DNA from: Parvibaculum sp.
GTDB lineage: Bacteria; Pseudomonadota; Alphaproteobacteria; Parvibaculales; Parvibaculaceae
Direction: 5' to 3'
Assembly (NCBI RefSeq): GCF_030694575.1
Contig: NZ_JAUYUS010000052.1
Location: forward strand, 1 to 64,000
Length of the DNA: 64,000 nucleotides
The translations under genes were made by a program, and so were the position numbers. This document shows positions 7,380-17,900 of this stretch, piece by piece (the first letter of the stretch is position 1; each line of letters opens with the position of its first letter). The notes under the pieces were generated by a model. That model searched no databases. It saw nothing but the letters and a program-made list of their open reading frames with translations, and was not told the DNA's origin.

Positions 7380-10220
7380 TCAGAGACGGACAGCGTGAAC
7401 AGCCTCGGCATTCGCCGCCAGCCAGCCGCGCACCGCACGAGAGGCCGCGTCATGAGCCGAGAACAACGTGTCCATAAGGCGGTGCGCGGCGTCCAGGTCG
7501 CCAGCCCGGCATGCTTTTTCAAGCAACCGCGCGGCCGCGCTTTCCCGCCTGGCACCGATTTCGCCCGCCGTTCCGACAATGACATGAGCAGCGGCCATCA
7601 TCCCCTCAAGATCGGCACGGCCGTTCGCCTCCCGGATCGTTGCAATCCGTTCTTCCGTGTCGCTCAGATAGAGATCGAGCAACTCTCGCAAATCCGACAT
7701 CGAGAGCACAGACAAAAGGTTCTCCAGTGACGCCACATCGAGGTCGGCGAGTCCTTCCTCGATTGCCAAGGTGGCAGGATCGCCGGATAGCTCTTCATTC
7801 GCGACTGCGTCGGACGCAGGCGGCTGCGCGGGCAACGCGGCGGACACTTTGGCAAGCTTGGCGAAAAGAATGTCCCGGCGCACCGGCTTGGATATGTAGT
7901 CGTCCATGCCGCAATCCAGATATTTCCGCTCGGCGCCTTCCATCGCATTGGCCGTCATCGCGATGATGGGGATGTCGCATTTCGGCGCCGGCAAGGCTCG
8001 AATGCCCCGCGTGGCGCCAACGCCATCGAGCTCCGGCATCTGAATGTCCATGAGCACCACGTCGAAATGCCCACGGCGAACGGCATCGACGGCCTGCAAT
8101 CCGTTCTCCGCAATGGTCACGCTATGCCCCAGCTGTTCGAGCATCGCCAGAGCGACCTTCTGGTTGATCTTGTTGTCCTCCGCCAGCAGAATCCGCAAGG
8201 TACGGGCGGACGTCGCCGCGCCGTCCTCAAGCACGTCTCGATTATGCGCTGAACTCGAATCGACGAGCGGCGCTCCGCTATAGACGCGCATCAGACAATC
8301 CAGCAGCTCATGCTGCCTCAACGGCTTTTCAACGCGGGCATCCAGCGTGTCGTTTTCCTCGTGAAGCTTGCTCGCATGAGAGCCTGCCGATGAGACGAGT
8401 ACCAGCTTCATATCGGCGAGATCGGGATTGTTGCGAATGCGCGAGGCAAGGTCTTCGCCCGAGATGCCGGGCATCATCTGATCGAGGAAGGCAATGTCAT
8501 ATGGATGACCGGCATGCCATGCCCTTTCCAGCTCGGCCTGCGCGGCAAAACCATCTTCGGCTCTGGTGACGGTAATGCCATAGGTGCCCAGTTGAGAGGT
8601 CAGGACGTCGAGGTTCACTGGAACGTCATCGACGACCAGCACTTTGAGCTTCTCGAGATAGACAGGCAGGCGGCTGAGATCGGGCAGGTGGGCGGCCGAG
8701 CGTACAAGCGATAACTGGAACCAGAACGTCGAACCCGCCCCGACCCGGCTGTTGACGCCGATATTGCCATCCATCAATTCGACGATCTGCTTGCAGATCG
8801 CAAGACCCAGGCCGGTGCCGCCATAGCGCCGTGTAACGGAGCTGTCAGCCTGGCTGAATTTCTGAAACAACCTGCCGCAGACGTCCTCGGGAATGCCAAT
8901 GCCCGTGTCATGCACTTCAAAACGCAGATGAGACGCCTTTGTCTGGGGATCCTCGACGCGGTAAACCGACACCCGCACGGCGACGCCGCCCTTCTCGGTG
9001 AACTTGATGGCGTTGCCGATGAGATTCAACAGGACCTGGCGCAGACGCGCGGGATCGCCGCGGTAAATGCCCCGCGCGGCCGGCTCGATATAGGCGCCGA
9101 GATCGATCTGTTTTTCCGCCGCCCGCGCCGCCATCAGGCTGATCGCGCTTTCGACCGTGTTGACCAGATCGAAGTCGATATGATCGAGCTCGAGACGACC
9201 GGCCTCCAGCTTGGACACATCGAGAATATCGTTGACGATGGTCAGCAAGGCTTCCCCGGACTCTCGAACGGTCTCGGCGAATTTTCGCTGCTCGGCGTTC
9301 AACGCCGTGGTGAGCAGCAATTCCGTCATGCCCAGTACGCCGTTCATGGGCGTACGAATCTCATGGCTCATATTGGCGAGAAAGTCGGACTTGGCGCGAT
9401 TTCCCGCTTCAGCCTGATCCTTGGCGGCGATCAATTCCTGCTTTGTCGCTTCGAGTTCGGCGATATAGACGCGCATGCGTTCCGCTTCACCAGACGCGCG
9501 TTGAGCCAGATAATTGTCCACCAAGGCGCCGACCAGGCCGAGCGCAATGATCAGGAATGTAACGGTCGCGATCGCGATGGCGATCATGCCGGGTTCCGCG
9601 ACAACATCCGTTACGACGATGGTCGGGTCCGGCACATAGGTGAGCGCCGTCATTGCCGTGAAGTGTGTGGCGCAAATCGCGATGGTGAAGAGAAGCGATC
9701 CCACCAAGATGCCACCAAGTGCAGGAACGCGCATGGCGGCATGCATGGCGCCCGCGCTCGTCAGTACGCCGATGACGACGGCCGCGACGACATAGTTCAT
9801 ATCCCAGACGGGATCGGCCGGAATCCGGACGGCGGTCATGCCCGTGAAATGCATGGCGCTGATGGCCGCACCGATCAGGGCACCCCCGGCCAAGGGGCCG
9901 GGCCTCCCGAGAACAATCGCAAACCCCACCCCGCACAACACGATGGCGATCAAGGCGGAGAAGAAGGTCAAGCCAATCTCGTAGTTCACGGGCAGGATGG
10001 ACTTGAACGCAAGCATCGCGACGAAATGCGTCGCCCAGATGCCGCTTCCTGCTACGCCCCCTGCCGCCATCAGCCAGAGCGTCCGCACTCGGCCCTGCGC
10101 GAGTTTGGCCCTGCCCAGCATGTTCATGGCGGTGAAGCAGGCGAACAGGCACAAGCCGCCCGCCAAAACGACGAGCCCTAGATCGTGTTCCTGAGTGATG
10201 CAGCCAATGACCCTCAACAT
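7380..10220 (-). CDS. MHYT-domain hybrid histidine kinase
   Basis: A 946-residue membrane sensor kinase. Residues 1-240 are multi-pass membrane sequence with the MHYT repeats THFVAM (64-69), MHFTGM (123-128) and THFTAM (185-190), proposed to bind metal and sense diatomic gases. A coiled coil (about 245-280) leads to the dimerisation/phosphoacceptor box [12 protein letters not shown] (H286) and an ATPase domain with [17 protein letters not shown] and GGTGLGLAI. Two receivers follow, AFLDQMMPG and [12 protein letters not shown], then a C-terminal Hpt-like domain. In the Hpt the motif is [14 protein letters not shown]: the histidine is present but the usual lysine of HxxKG is valine. No cognate regulator gene is adjacent. 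Confidence 0.9.
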   Translation of the reverse strand: MLRVIGCITQEHDLGLVVLAGGLCLFACFTAMNMLGRAKLAQGRVRTLWLMAAGGVAGSGIWATHFVAMLAFKSILPVNYEIGLTFFSALIAIVLCGVGFAIVLGRPGPLAGGALIGAAISAMHFTGMTAVRIPADPVWDMNYVVAAVVIGVLTSAGAMHAAMRVPALGGILVGSLLFTIAICATHFTAMTALTYVPDPTIVVTDVVAEPGMIAIAIATVTFLIIALGLVGALVDNYLAQRASGEAERMRVYIAELEATKQELIAAKDQAEAGNRAKSDFLANMSHEIRTPMNGVLGMTELLLTTALNAEQRKFAETVRESGEALLTIVNDILDVSKLEAGRLELDHIDFDLVNTVESAISLMAARAAEKQIDLGAYIEPAARGIYRGDPARLRQVLLNLIGNAIKFTEKGGVAVRVSVYRVEDPQTKASHLRFEVHDTGIGIPEDVCGRLFQKFSQADSSVTRRYGGTGLGLAICKQIVELMDGNIGVNSRVGAGSTFWFQLSLVRSAAHLPDLSRLPVYLEKLKVLVVDDVPVNLDVLTSQLGTYGITVTRAEDGFAAQAELERAWHAGHPYDIAFLDQMMPGISGEDLASRIRNNPDLADMKLVLVSSAGSHASKLHEENDTLDARVEKPLRQHELLDCLMRVYSGAPLVDSSSAHNRDVLEDGAATSARTLRILLAEDNKINQKVALAMLEQLGHSVTIAENGLQAVDAVRRGHFDVVLMDIQMPELDGVGATRGIRALPAPKCDIPIIAMTANAMEGAERKYLDCGMDDYISKPVRRDILFAKLAKVSAALPAQPPASDAVANEELSGDPATLAIEEGLADLDVASLENLLSVLSMSDLRELLDLYLSDTEERIATIREANGRADLEGMMAAAHVIVGTAGEIGARRESAAARLLEKACRAGDLDAAHRLMDTLFSAHDAASRAVRGWLAANAEAVHAVRL

Positions 10221-10575
10221 GCCCGCAAGCTAGCGAGACATGTTGAATACGCGGTTAATTCTCTTAACGAGTTGGATCACACGGCGACGGACAGGACCGC
10301 GCTCAAACAGAGCTTTCGCGTGCTTTTCGCCTCGGCCGAGTGTCTCATCAATGTTGGCCACCTCCCTCCAGCCGAGACCTGCATCCGCACACGATATCCG
10401 ACGGCCGGTGGTGTCGTGGTGAGTAGCCCCTCGTCACAGCCGCCGATCATACGGCCATAGCGTGCTTCGCTTCTGCTCGGTATGACCGGACTAGCGGCTT
10501 TGCGATAGGAGAGCTGGATGCAGTCACGCGCTTACTTTCGGGCCGAAATTTCGCCCGGATCGTTCGCTTGCCGAA
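10221..10575. other. Junction-region intergenic sequence
   Basis: About 355 bases between the kinase start and the end of the HNH-NACHT gene. I see no supported gene; an open frame of 91 codons on the plus strand (10185-10460) overlaps the kinase start and looks random. This is the likely position of the left edge of the acquired region, but no direct repeat matching the right junction was found by eye. Confidence 0.4.
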
Positions 10576-13500
10576 TCAGTTTCCGTCCTCTGCATCGGGA
10601 TCTGGGGTCAAGATCGGCCAAGGGCGACCCGACGCAAGATCGGGATGGCGTGGTTCCGATTCTGGAGCGCCGTACTCGTCCCGGAGCTTGTCTATGAGGT
10701 TGAGAAAGCGGGCGGCGGGGTCATCCTTGCCGCCGCTGCCCGTCATCGCCAGCAGCTTCCGGCGCAGCTCGACCGCCGGGACGGGCACGACATTGTACGC
10801 ACCTTCCCAGTTCTCTGCCGGGACGTGCTCCGTGACAGCGCTTTGGATCGACTGCCACGTCGTGAACGAACGTCCGGTTTTCATCTCAAAATCGATCAGC
10901 ATCAATACGCCGTCCGTGTCAGGGTCTTCGGCAACTGCGCTAGCTAGCAAGGCAAGCTGCTTCGTTGTCGGCCCATTCTTCAGGAGGTCATGGACATAGG
11001 CGCGGACCTCGGAGAACTCCGAAATCAAACCACCCAACTCACGTTGCCAACGCCACCCGTCGTGTGACTTGTTGTCGAGCGCGCCGCTGATCGTCAAGTC
11101 AACAAGGCGGCGCGCGGCGGATACGGTGCCGAACCTCAACGCGGTCGCGCGCCACCCATGGTTCTGGTAGAGACGCGGATCATCTTCTGCGAGCGTGAAA
11201 ATCACATCTTCTGCGTCGTCCGAGGACGAACTGCCGAGTCCGCGGACCATCTCTTCGAGTATTCGTGGATGGCGCTGAGCATCCGGCATGCCGCGCACGA
11301 TGGCGGGCAGATCGGTGACAGGCGTGGCAAACGGCAAAAGGCGCAACCAATCGCGTAGCTGATACGCGTCGCTTTGTGTCAGAATCCAAGTCTCCTTCTC
11401 GGCCGCCTCAAAGGTCTCAGCTATGCCGTCGGCCACGAGCTTGATGTCGATGTCCTCGCCAGAGAGGACCAGCGACAACAACAAGCCTGCGCGCGCCTGC
11501 CTCGGCGCGAGAGAAATGAGCTTCTGGATCGTCGCGTCACGCTGGCCGTGGGGGAGCCGTGCTCCTACAATGCCGAGCGCGACCGCCAGCTTCACTTGCG
11601 CATCTGACGAACCATCGACAATCAAGGTCTCGATTGCGCCGAAGATCGCCTCCGCCTCGATCGATGTCGCGGCGGGATCGGCGGCGCGGGCGTCCCGGCG
11701 CGCTTCCACGCGCGAGAAGTCTACGCCGATGAGGAACTTTTTGTCGTCCTTGGGTTCGTTTGCCTCAACCCACTGGGCAGCCAGCACACACGCCGCCAGC
11801 TCGCCAAAATGCTCATCCGTCAGGTATTGGCGCATCAGCGCAGCGGTCTCCGACGCATTGATTGCCAAGAACGCACGTTGGTACTCGTGCATGTGCGGAT
11901 GCTGTGCTTCGTGGACCGCGTCGCGATCCTTCCAGCCGCTGGCAGTCGCTTCTTCGCGGAAAGCCCGATAACGACGTAAATTGTCGTCAAGCATGCTTTT
12001 CAAGAGTGGAAGATGTGCGACGGACGGTGCGTGGCTCATCATCGTTGCAATGGTAGCCACTCGCCAGCGCTTCTCATCCCCAGCGGCGAGCATACGCTCA
12101 GCCCATTTGCGCGCGAGCACACCGATTGCAGCCAAGCCTTCTTCGCTAAAGGGTCGCGCCCGTTCTTCGTCACCGTTGGTCTCGCGGGAAAACAGCTCGG
12201 CCAGTTGGACGATTTCCTCATTATCGGCATCTGCCGCCCGCGCCTGAACGGCAGCCACCAAACTTGCGCCCGGCGTGTGGCCGATACGGTCTCGCAGACC
12301 GTGATAGCGATCACCCGCAGACTGATCGTATTTCCCGCTGGCGTCGCGCACGACTTTCCCAGCGGCAAGATACGCGTCGATCAGCCGTCCGACAGCGATT
12401 GGTCCTAGCACTGAGGCGGCAGCTTCAGCGCGGTCGTCGTGGCGGTTTGTCTCTTCGAGGGAAATTCCGAGCAGCTTGTCGTCCTCAAGGGAAAACCCGG
12501 CGGCGGCAAGAATATTGTCCGCGCCGTAGAAGAGATTTCGGTGCTCGCGCACGCGACGCAGCAACCCCTTAGCGAGAGCATGCGGATAGCGTTTTCGCAC
12601 TTCATACAAAAGGTGGAATTCGCCATCGCGCTTCCGGTCGATCTCCATTTCAGCAACAATCTCAGCGACCTCGGCATCGCGATCATCTCCCTCCGGCGCG
12701 TAGACGAGCGTGCGCAGGCGCTGGAAGTGCGAAGTGCCAAAAGCTTTGCGCCGCTCACGCGCGCGCTGGAGTTCCCGCTGGACGGCATCGACTGCAATAT
12801 CGTCGAGGTGACCCTTTTCGGCGAGGATGTCGTAGGTCGCGTCGCCGGCGTCAGCGAGCAAGTCGGCGACGTGGCGATCCGCTCGCCGAAATGAAAGCGC
12901 ATCGACCACTGTCGCCTTCACGTCCGGGTCGCCGTCAGTCTTCGCGATTGCGGTCGCAAGGTCGAGGCCGTCGATTCCGCCATGCGATGCAATTTCATGC
13001 AGTACGTTCTTGCGGATTTCCGGTGGCAGCGCTGCGATGCGCACCGGCGCGTCGTTCCCAAGCACGGATGGGCGAAATCGCTTCGCCGCCCGGAGAGCGG
13101 ACAAGTGCACTTGGGTGTTCGCGTGCGAAATAAGCGGCCAAAGAAGATCGCCGAATTCCGGCCTGCCGGACGCGACCATGAAACGCACCGCGCGATCCAC
13201 CTTGCCTGGCGCGTGCCACTGCTCGGCGAGGTTCCGCATTTCGGTGCCGATCGGTGCCCATACCTCGTCGGTGGCGCGGAAGATCATCTCGCCCGCGAGG
13301 ACAGGATCGACTTCAAAGGCCGCGCGGATGGCGGCACTGCATGCGGCCTTATGTACGGCGTCGCCGCGCGCGCTTCGTTCGACAGCGAACAGGACTGCTT
13401 CTTCCCACGGGCGCTGATCGAGCACGTCTACCTTCAGATTCTCGCGTGCTGCTGGATCGCTAACGGCCTGTAGCATCAGTCGCTCGACGTAGTGCGAGGC

Positions 13501-14955
13501 GTACCATTCCTGAAATTGCTGGTGCTGGAATGAGTAGCCCGGCATGTCGCCGGAGCGCGTCAGAACATGATTGCTGACAAGCGTGTCGAGCAACGTGTCG
13601 GGTTGTGTGGAGATGGTGATTTGTCCGTCGTCCACCAAGACCCGCGCGGTCTCAGCGACCGATTTGCGCGCGTTGCTGTCCGTGATCGCCGTGTTGGCCG
13701 TTGTCGTGGCGAACACGGCGAGGCCATCCAAATAGTCCTGCTGGAAGCCGAGGGCCACGGCATGAAGCGCCGCCGCACGGCGGGCTTCCTGCTCGTGTGC
13801 GGCAATGAAGCGTCGTAGCACTTCTTCCTTTGTTGTCGGAAAAGGCGCGCCCTCTGGCAGCGAAAGAAGTGCCGTGAGGTAGAGTGGGATGGTCACAAGA
13901 TCCCGGACACCCGCTGTCCGCCACGCCTGATCGACGAGTTGTACGCCAGCCTCGCCCCGCATGCCGCGCGCGATCTCCATTTGCTGCTCGTCGTCAAGCG
14001 GCAGTAAATCGACCCGCGTCCCGCCGAACGGAATGTCGAGGGCCTGTTTGCGCGTGGAAATGACAAGACCGAGCTCCGGCAATTCAGCCTTGAGAGCAGT
14101 GATTTGCACGCGCGCGCGTTCGCGTGCGGCGGCATCCAGTTCGTTCCAACCGTCAAGAAGTAGCACGACGCCGGGTTTCGTGGCGACGGCGCGGAAATCC
14201 TGCTCTGAAATTCCGTTGAACGCAGGTCGTTTGAGAATGGATGCGAGCAGCGCTCCGCCTTCGGTGGCCCAATCTCCCAGCGGTACGATGAGTGGCGTGC
14301 CGTTGCCGATTTCCAACAGACCATCGGCGACCTGAAAGAGGGTTGTCGTCTTTCCCATTCCGGGTGCCGCGACAAGGATAAGGTCATCCAGCGTGGTCAC
14401 GGCGTTGGCAAGCGCGCGCGTGCTGAGCGCCTCGTCCACGTGCTTCACCTTTAACGTCAGCGTGAGCGCTACGTTCGTGCCCGGCCATTTGGGTGTTCGA
14501 CGGAACACGGCCAAGTCCGCAGCGGCAGCTTTTTGAAAGCGTGCACTGATTTCCGAAAACGTCGGCGGCATGGTCGGACCGAAGGCAAGCTTGTCGATAA
14601 TGCTGCGCCACATGTCCTCAGAGTGCTTCTGCTTCCAGGTATGCAGAAACGCCTCGGTAAAAATGGGATCATCTGAATCAATCGCCTTTGCACAGTCCTG
14701 GCAAAGCCAAATCCCATTCTCATGCGATTTCCGTTGCTCTGGGGTCATATCGGCGCGATAGCGGCGCGCACCAACTCCGGGGGCTGCAGCACAGATATGA
14801 GCGGCAACTCCGATATTCACTTCCTTTGAGCCATCGCTGGTCGGCGCTGACGTCAGCTTCCTGCAACTTGGATTGCTACAATGATACCGGGCTTGCTTTG
14901 CTAGGCGATTCTTGGTCGCCTGAGAGAAATCGTCCCTGTTTTTACTCTTGGTCAT
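10576..14955 (-). CDS. HNH-NACHT (STAND) NTPase, putative defence protein
   Basis: About 1459 residues, the last gene of a four-gene overlapping operon. Residues 20-110 form an HNH-like zinc nuclease module: C26 and C31, then AAHI (H53), ENGIWLC (N80, C85) and C88. A NACHT-type ATPase follows with Walker A APGMGKTT (about 197-204) and Walker B VVLLLDGWNELD (about 263-274). Some 900 residues of alpha-helical, HEAT-like repeats complete it, as in bacterial NLR-like STAND sensors. The expected job, from the family, is to sense a phage component through the repeats, oligomerise and cut DNA. It overlaps the upstream gene by 14 bases from the ATG at 14955; an earlier ATG at 14988 is possible. Confidence 0.82.
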   Translation of the reverse strand: MTKSKNRDDFSQATKNRLAKQARYHCSNPSCRKLTSAPTSDGSKEVNIGVAAHICAAAPGVGARRYRADMTPEQRKSHENGIWLCQDCAKAIDSDDPIFTEAFLHTWKQKHSEDMWRSIIDKLAFGPTMPPTFSEISARFQKAAAADLAVFRRTPKWPGTNVALTLTLKVKHVDEALSTRALANAVTTLDDLILVAAPGMGKTTTLFQVADGLLEIGNGTPLIVPLGDWATEGGALLASILKRPAFNGISEQDFRAVATKPGVVLLLDGWNELDAAARERARVQITALKAELPELGLVISTRKQALDIPFGGTRVDLLPLDDEQQMEIARGMRGEAGVQLVDQAWRTAGVRDLVTIPLYLTALLSLPEGAPFPTTKEEVLRRFIAAHEQEARRAAALHAVALGFQQDYLDGLAVFATTTANTAITDSNARKSVAETARVLVDDGQITISTQPDTLLDTLVSNHVLTRSGDMPGYSFQHQQFQEWYASHYVERLMLQAVSDPAARENLKVDVLDQRPWEEAVLFAVERSARGDAVHKAACSAAIRAAFEVDPVLAGEMIFRATDEVWAPIGTEMRNLAEQWHAPGKVDRAVRFMVASGRPEFGDLLWPLISHANTQVHLSALRAAKRFRPSVLGNDAPVRIAALPPEIRKNVLHEIASHGGIDGLDLATAIAKTDGDPDVKATVVDALSFRRADRHVADLLADAGDATYDILAEKGHLDDIAVDAVQRELQRARERRKAFGTSHFQRLRTLVYAPEGDDRDAEVAEIVAEMEIDRKRDGEFHLLYEVRKRYPHALAKGLLRRVREHRNLFYGADNILAAAGFSLEDDKLLGISLEETNRHDDRAEAAASVLGPIAVGRLIDAYLAAGKVVRDASGKYDQSAGDRYHGLRDRIGHTPGASLVAAVQARAADADNEEIVQLAELFSRETNGDEERARPFSEEGLAAIGVLARKWAERMLAAGDEKRWRVATIATMMSHAPSVAHLPLLKSMLDDNLRRYRAFREEATASGWKDRDAVHEAQHPHMHEYQRAFLAINASETAALMRQYLTDEHFGELAACVLAAQWVEANEPKDDKKFLIGVDFSRVEARRDARAADPAATSIEAEAIFGAIETLIVDGSSDAQVKLAVALGIVGARLPHGQRDATIQKLISLAPRQARAGLLLSLVLSGEDIDIKLVADGIAETFEAAEKETWILTQSDAYQLRDWLRLLPFATPVTDLPAIVRGMPDAQRHPRILEEMVRGLGSSSSDDAEDVIFTLAEDDPRLYQNHGWRATALRFGTVSAARRLVDLTISGALDNKSHDGWRWQRELGGLISEFSEVRAYVHDLLKNGPTTKQLALLASAVAEDPDTDGVLMLIDFEMKTGRSFTTWQSIQSAVTEHVPAENWEGAYNVVPVPAVELRRKLLAMTGSGGKDDPAARFLNLIDKLRDEYGAPESEPRHPDLASGRPWPILTPDPDAEDGN

Positions 14956-17900
14956 CGGCGGTCTGCTCAAATTTGGTCGCGTGTACATGTTCTATATTTT
15001 GTCCGCCGGTGGACATATTGCCGGTCTCGGCTGAAATCAAAAGCAGAGACAGATACCCCGCTGCCTCGGCGAAATTGCTTGAAGATCCGCCAATCGCAGC
15101 CTGCGCGTCAGCAGCAAAATCGATCTCCCCAGTTCGCAGATGCTCGATCAATTCAGACACATCCGATCGCAGAGCTGGATCAAAGGCATCGAGGCGTCGG
15201 ATCAGTTCTTCGTGCTTTCTGGCGAAGGCGGCCTCCAAGCTCCGACGGGCAGCGATCTCTTCTTCAGGACGAGTCTCATTGCCGAGCCATTTTTGATCCA
15301 TTGCTCCAAGTTCGCTAGCAAGGCTCAGCACCTCCCCAAATATGCTTGCCATAGCAGTTGGGGCCTGTGGCAATCCGAGTTGTTCCGCCCAGACGGCAGC
15401 CCCTTCCACGTCGGGAAGGAGGGTCCGGTAACCAGACTTCGCGAGCGCCGGGAACGCGACATCCGCAATGTAAGGCATGATTGTCAGGTGGACAGACGAG
15501 CCCACCAATGACCGCACGAGTTCGGCTTGTTCAGCGAGCGTGACCACCGCATCTGCAATGTCGGGCGCAGGTATTAGCGCGAGAACATCTGCTGGCGGCC
15601 ACGGGAAAATACCCTTGGCGTTAACGCGAAGATGAAACTGTGCGACGACCCCGGCTTCCTCTGCCAGGCGCTCAATTTCTGCCTTTCGCTGAGCTAGTCG
15701 TGTTTCGCCGGCAGCTTTGGCAGAGAGGGATACGAGCCGAACTGAGTTGCCTACTCGCGCGCCTTTGCCGCGTGCCGCCCAAGTTACCGCTGGCGCTTGC
15801 TTCCTTTCGTGGGCTTCTCCAGCCAGAAGTCGCAACGCCTCCAAGAGCGTCTTGAGTCGGATAAGCATTGGCGAGGGACCGTCGGCGATGAGCTGCCAAG
15901 GCTCTTCGGCAATTGCAGTGTCGACATCGGCGATGAGATCGGTCAACCAAGCAATGTATGCGCCAGCTTGGTCCGGCAGTATCGCGAACCTCTTGACGAG
16001 ATTGACGCTTGCGCTGTGCAGGAGGTTCTGAAACTTGGTGACGGCTGTACTAGCCTCTCCGCCTCCCGCGCCCGACGCTTCCAATGACGAAACAGCAGGA
16101 GGTGTCAGCGCTTCAGTATCCGCGTTGAGTGAATTCAGCCTGTCGGCGAGGCTACCGAGTGCATCCTTTCCTCGAAAATACGCGTCGAAGACCTTCTCCA
16201 ACGTCGGCACAAGGGCCTCGAGAATGGCCACGCCTCTTGCAAGATAATCGCTATAGCTCGGAGCGGCGACGCGGCGGGAGATCAGATCCCGCCAGCGCCG
16301 GTTCCATTGAGGAACCGACGGTGGAGGAAGATTCTCTCGGGGAATCCGCTTTGTCCCGAGCGGCAACTGGGCAAGGCCTGCCAATTCGCCACTTGCGGTA
16401 ATAGCGTTGGACACCGCAATGTCAGCCGACGGACACAGTGCCAATATCCGCTCGCACAAACTAACAACCGCGTCGTGCGGATTTTTCTGTACAGAGCCGG
16501 CAACGTACCAAAGATCGCAACGGACGATCACTCCATCATCGGCATCTTCGATTGTTACAGGCCCGGCCCAAGCCGTCTCTGCTTGAACCCGTGCGAACAG
16601 CGTCTCTTGCCCGACCTCCGCTACCCAATGACTGGCAATCTCACGATCCAGGGCGGACAAGGTGCCCATCAGAGAGCCCAAAAGATCGAGATTGGCATAC
16701 AAGAGGCCTTCTGGAGCCTGCATGAGACTGGTCCGCACCGCGGCTGGCAATGGCATTCCGATCAACGCTGCGAGAATCTCATCTAAGCTCACCAAATCCG
16801 CTGTCTCGATCAGGGCCGACAGGACAGAGAGCGACATGCGCTCCATCAACAGGCGGCGAGGGTCATCTTCCGGCGAACCTTTGATCTGCGAAAGTCGATC
16901 CGCCGCGGCCTGGACCTCCGGGATGATGGTGAGACTACTCAGGCTAGTACCGGCGACCCCGAACATTGCGGCGTTCGTGACTTGCGTTCGCGGCAACACA
17001 CGCGCTTCGGGAGTGTCCAGCCATTCGTCCACGCCCGAAGAAATGAGGCCCGAACCGAGGCCCCGAAGCGCTGAAGCCAACGCCCGCGCATCCTGTTCGT
17101 CCTCCAAGCAGGCAATCAAGCCATTGAGCACCGCTGGAACAGGCAAGCGCCGCGCAGATAGCGTGTCCGCGACCAACGGCTCGAGATCGGCGGCGGGCAC
17201 ACTTGCAATCGTCCGTTCGAAACTCGTTTCGAGGGTCGGCAACGTTGTTTGGTGCGCGAGCTGCAGCAATTCTTCGGATCGAAGCTGGTGTAGGCCGGTG
17301 ACTGCGCCCGGCGCAGGTGAACGAACCAGATGTTCCTGGATGAGGCGTTGTAAGGCGCGTGACAGATCGGCGTCACTGACCGAGAGAGCGCGTGCCAATC
17401 GCGATGCATCGACTTCAGCATTCGCTGCGCCTGCCCAAGCGCCGGATCGCAGAATATCCAGTTCAAGGGAACGCTTCGGATCTGAAATTCTGGCCGCGAC
17501 TTGATCAGCGAGGAGTTCGTGCATCCTTCGCCCGCGCGTCAGGATATGGACATATTCTAGAAGAAGGCCATCGCTCATCTTCCACGGCTCGCGCCAACCC
17601 GCCCAGTTCGTCTTTTCAGCTTCGCGCAGTTCTCGCCAGAGTCGTTCTGCGAGTTCATCATCGGGATCGGCGCGTATTTCAGCTGCACGTGCGCGCTCGG
17701 CAATCAGCGTTACATCTTCTTCCCGGACCGAACCGAGCAGTACGACGCCGGGTACGGACATCGCTTCTTTGAGCAAGGCGCCCCAGCTTTCCGGCCCGTT
17801 CCGTCCGATATCATCCATGACGAAGCCCAAGGGACTGTCTTCTGAAGCGCGGAACGTCCGGACTAACTGGCGCAGAGAAGGAATATCCGCCGCGCTCAGA

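Noticed and set aside
8910-10181. 423-codon frame opposite the histidine kinase
   Set aside because: Antisense shadow; the kinase domains are on the minus strand.
10185-10460. 91-codon plus-strand frame at the kinase start
   Set aside because: Overlaps the kinase coding start and lacks any family signature.
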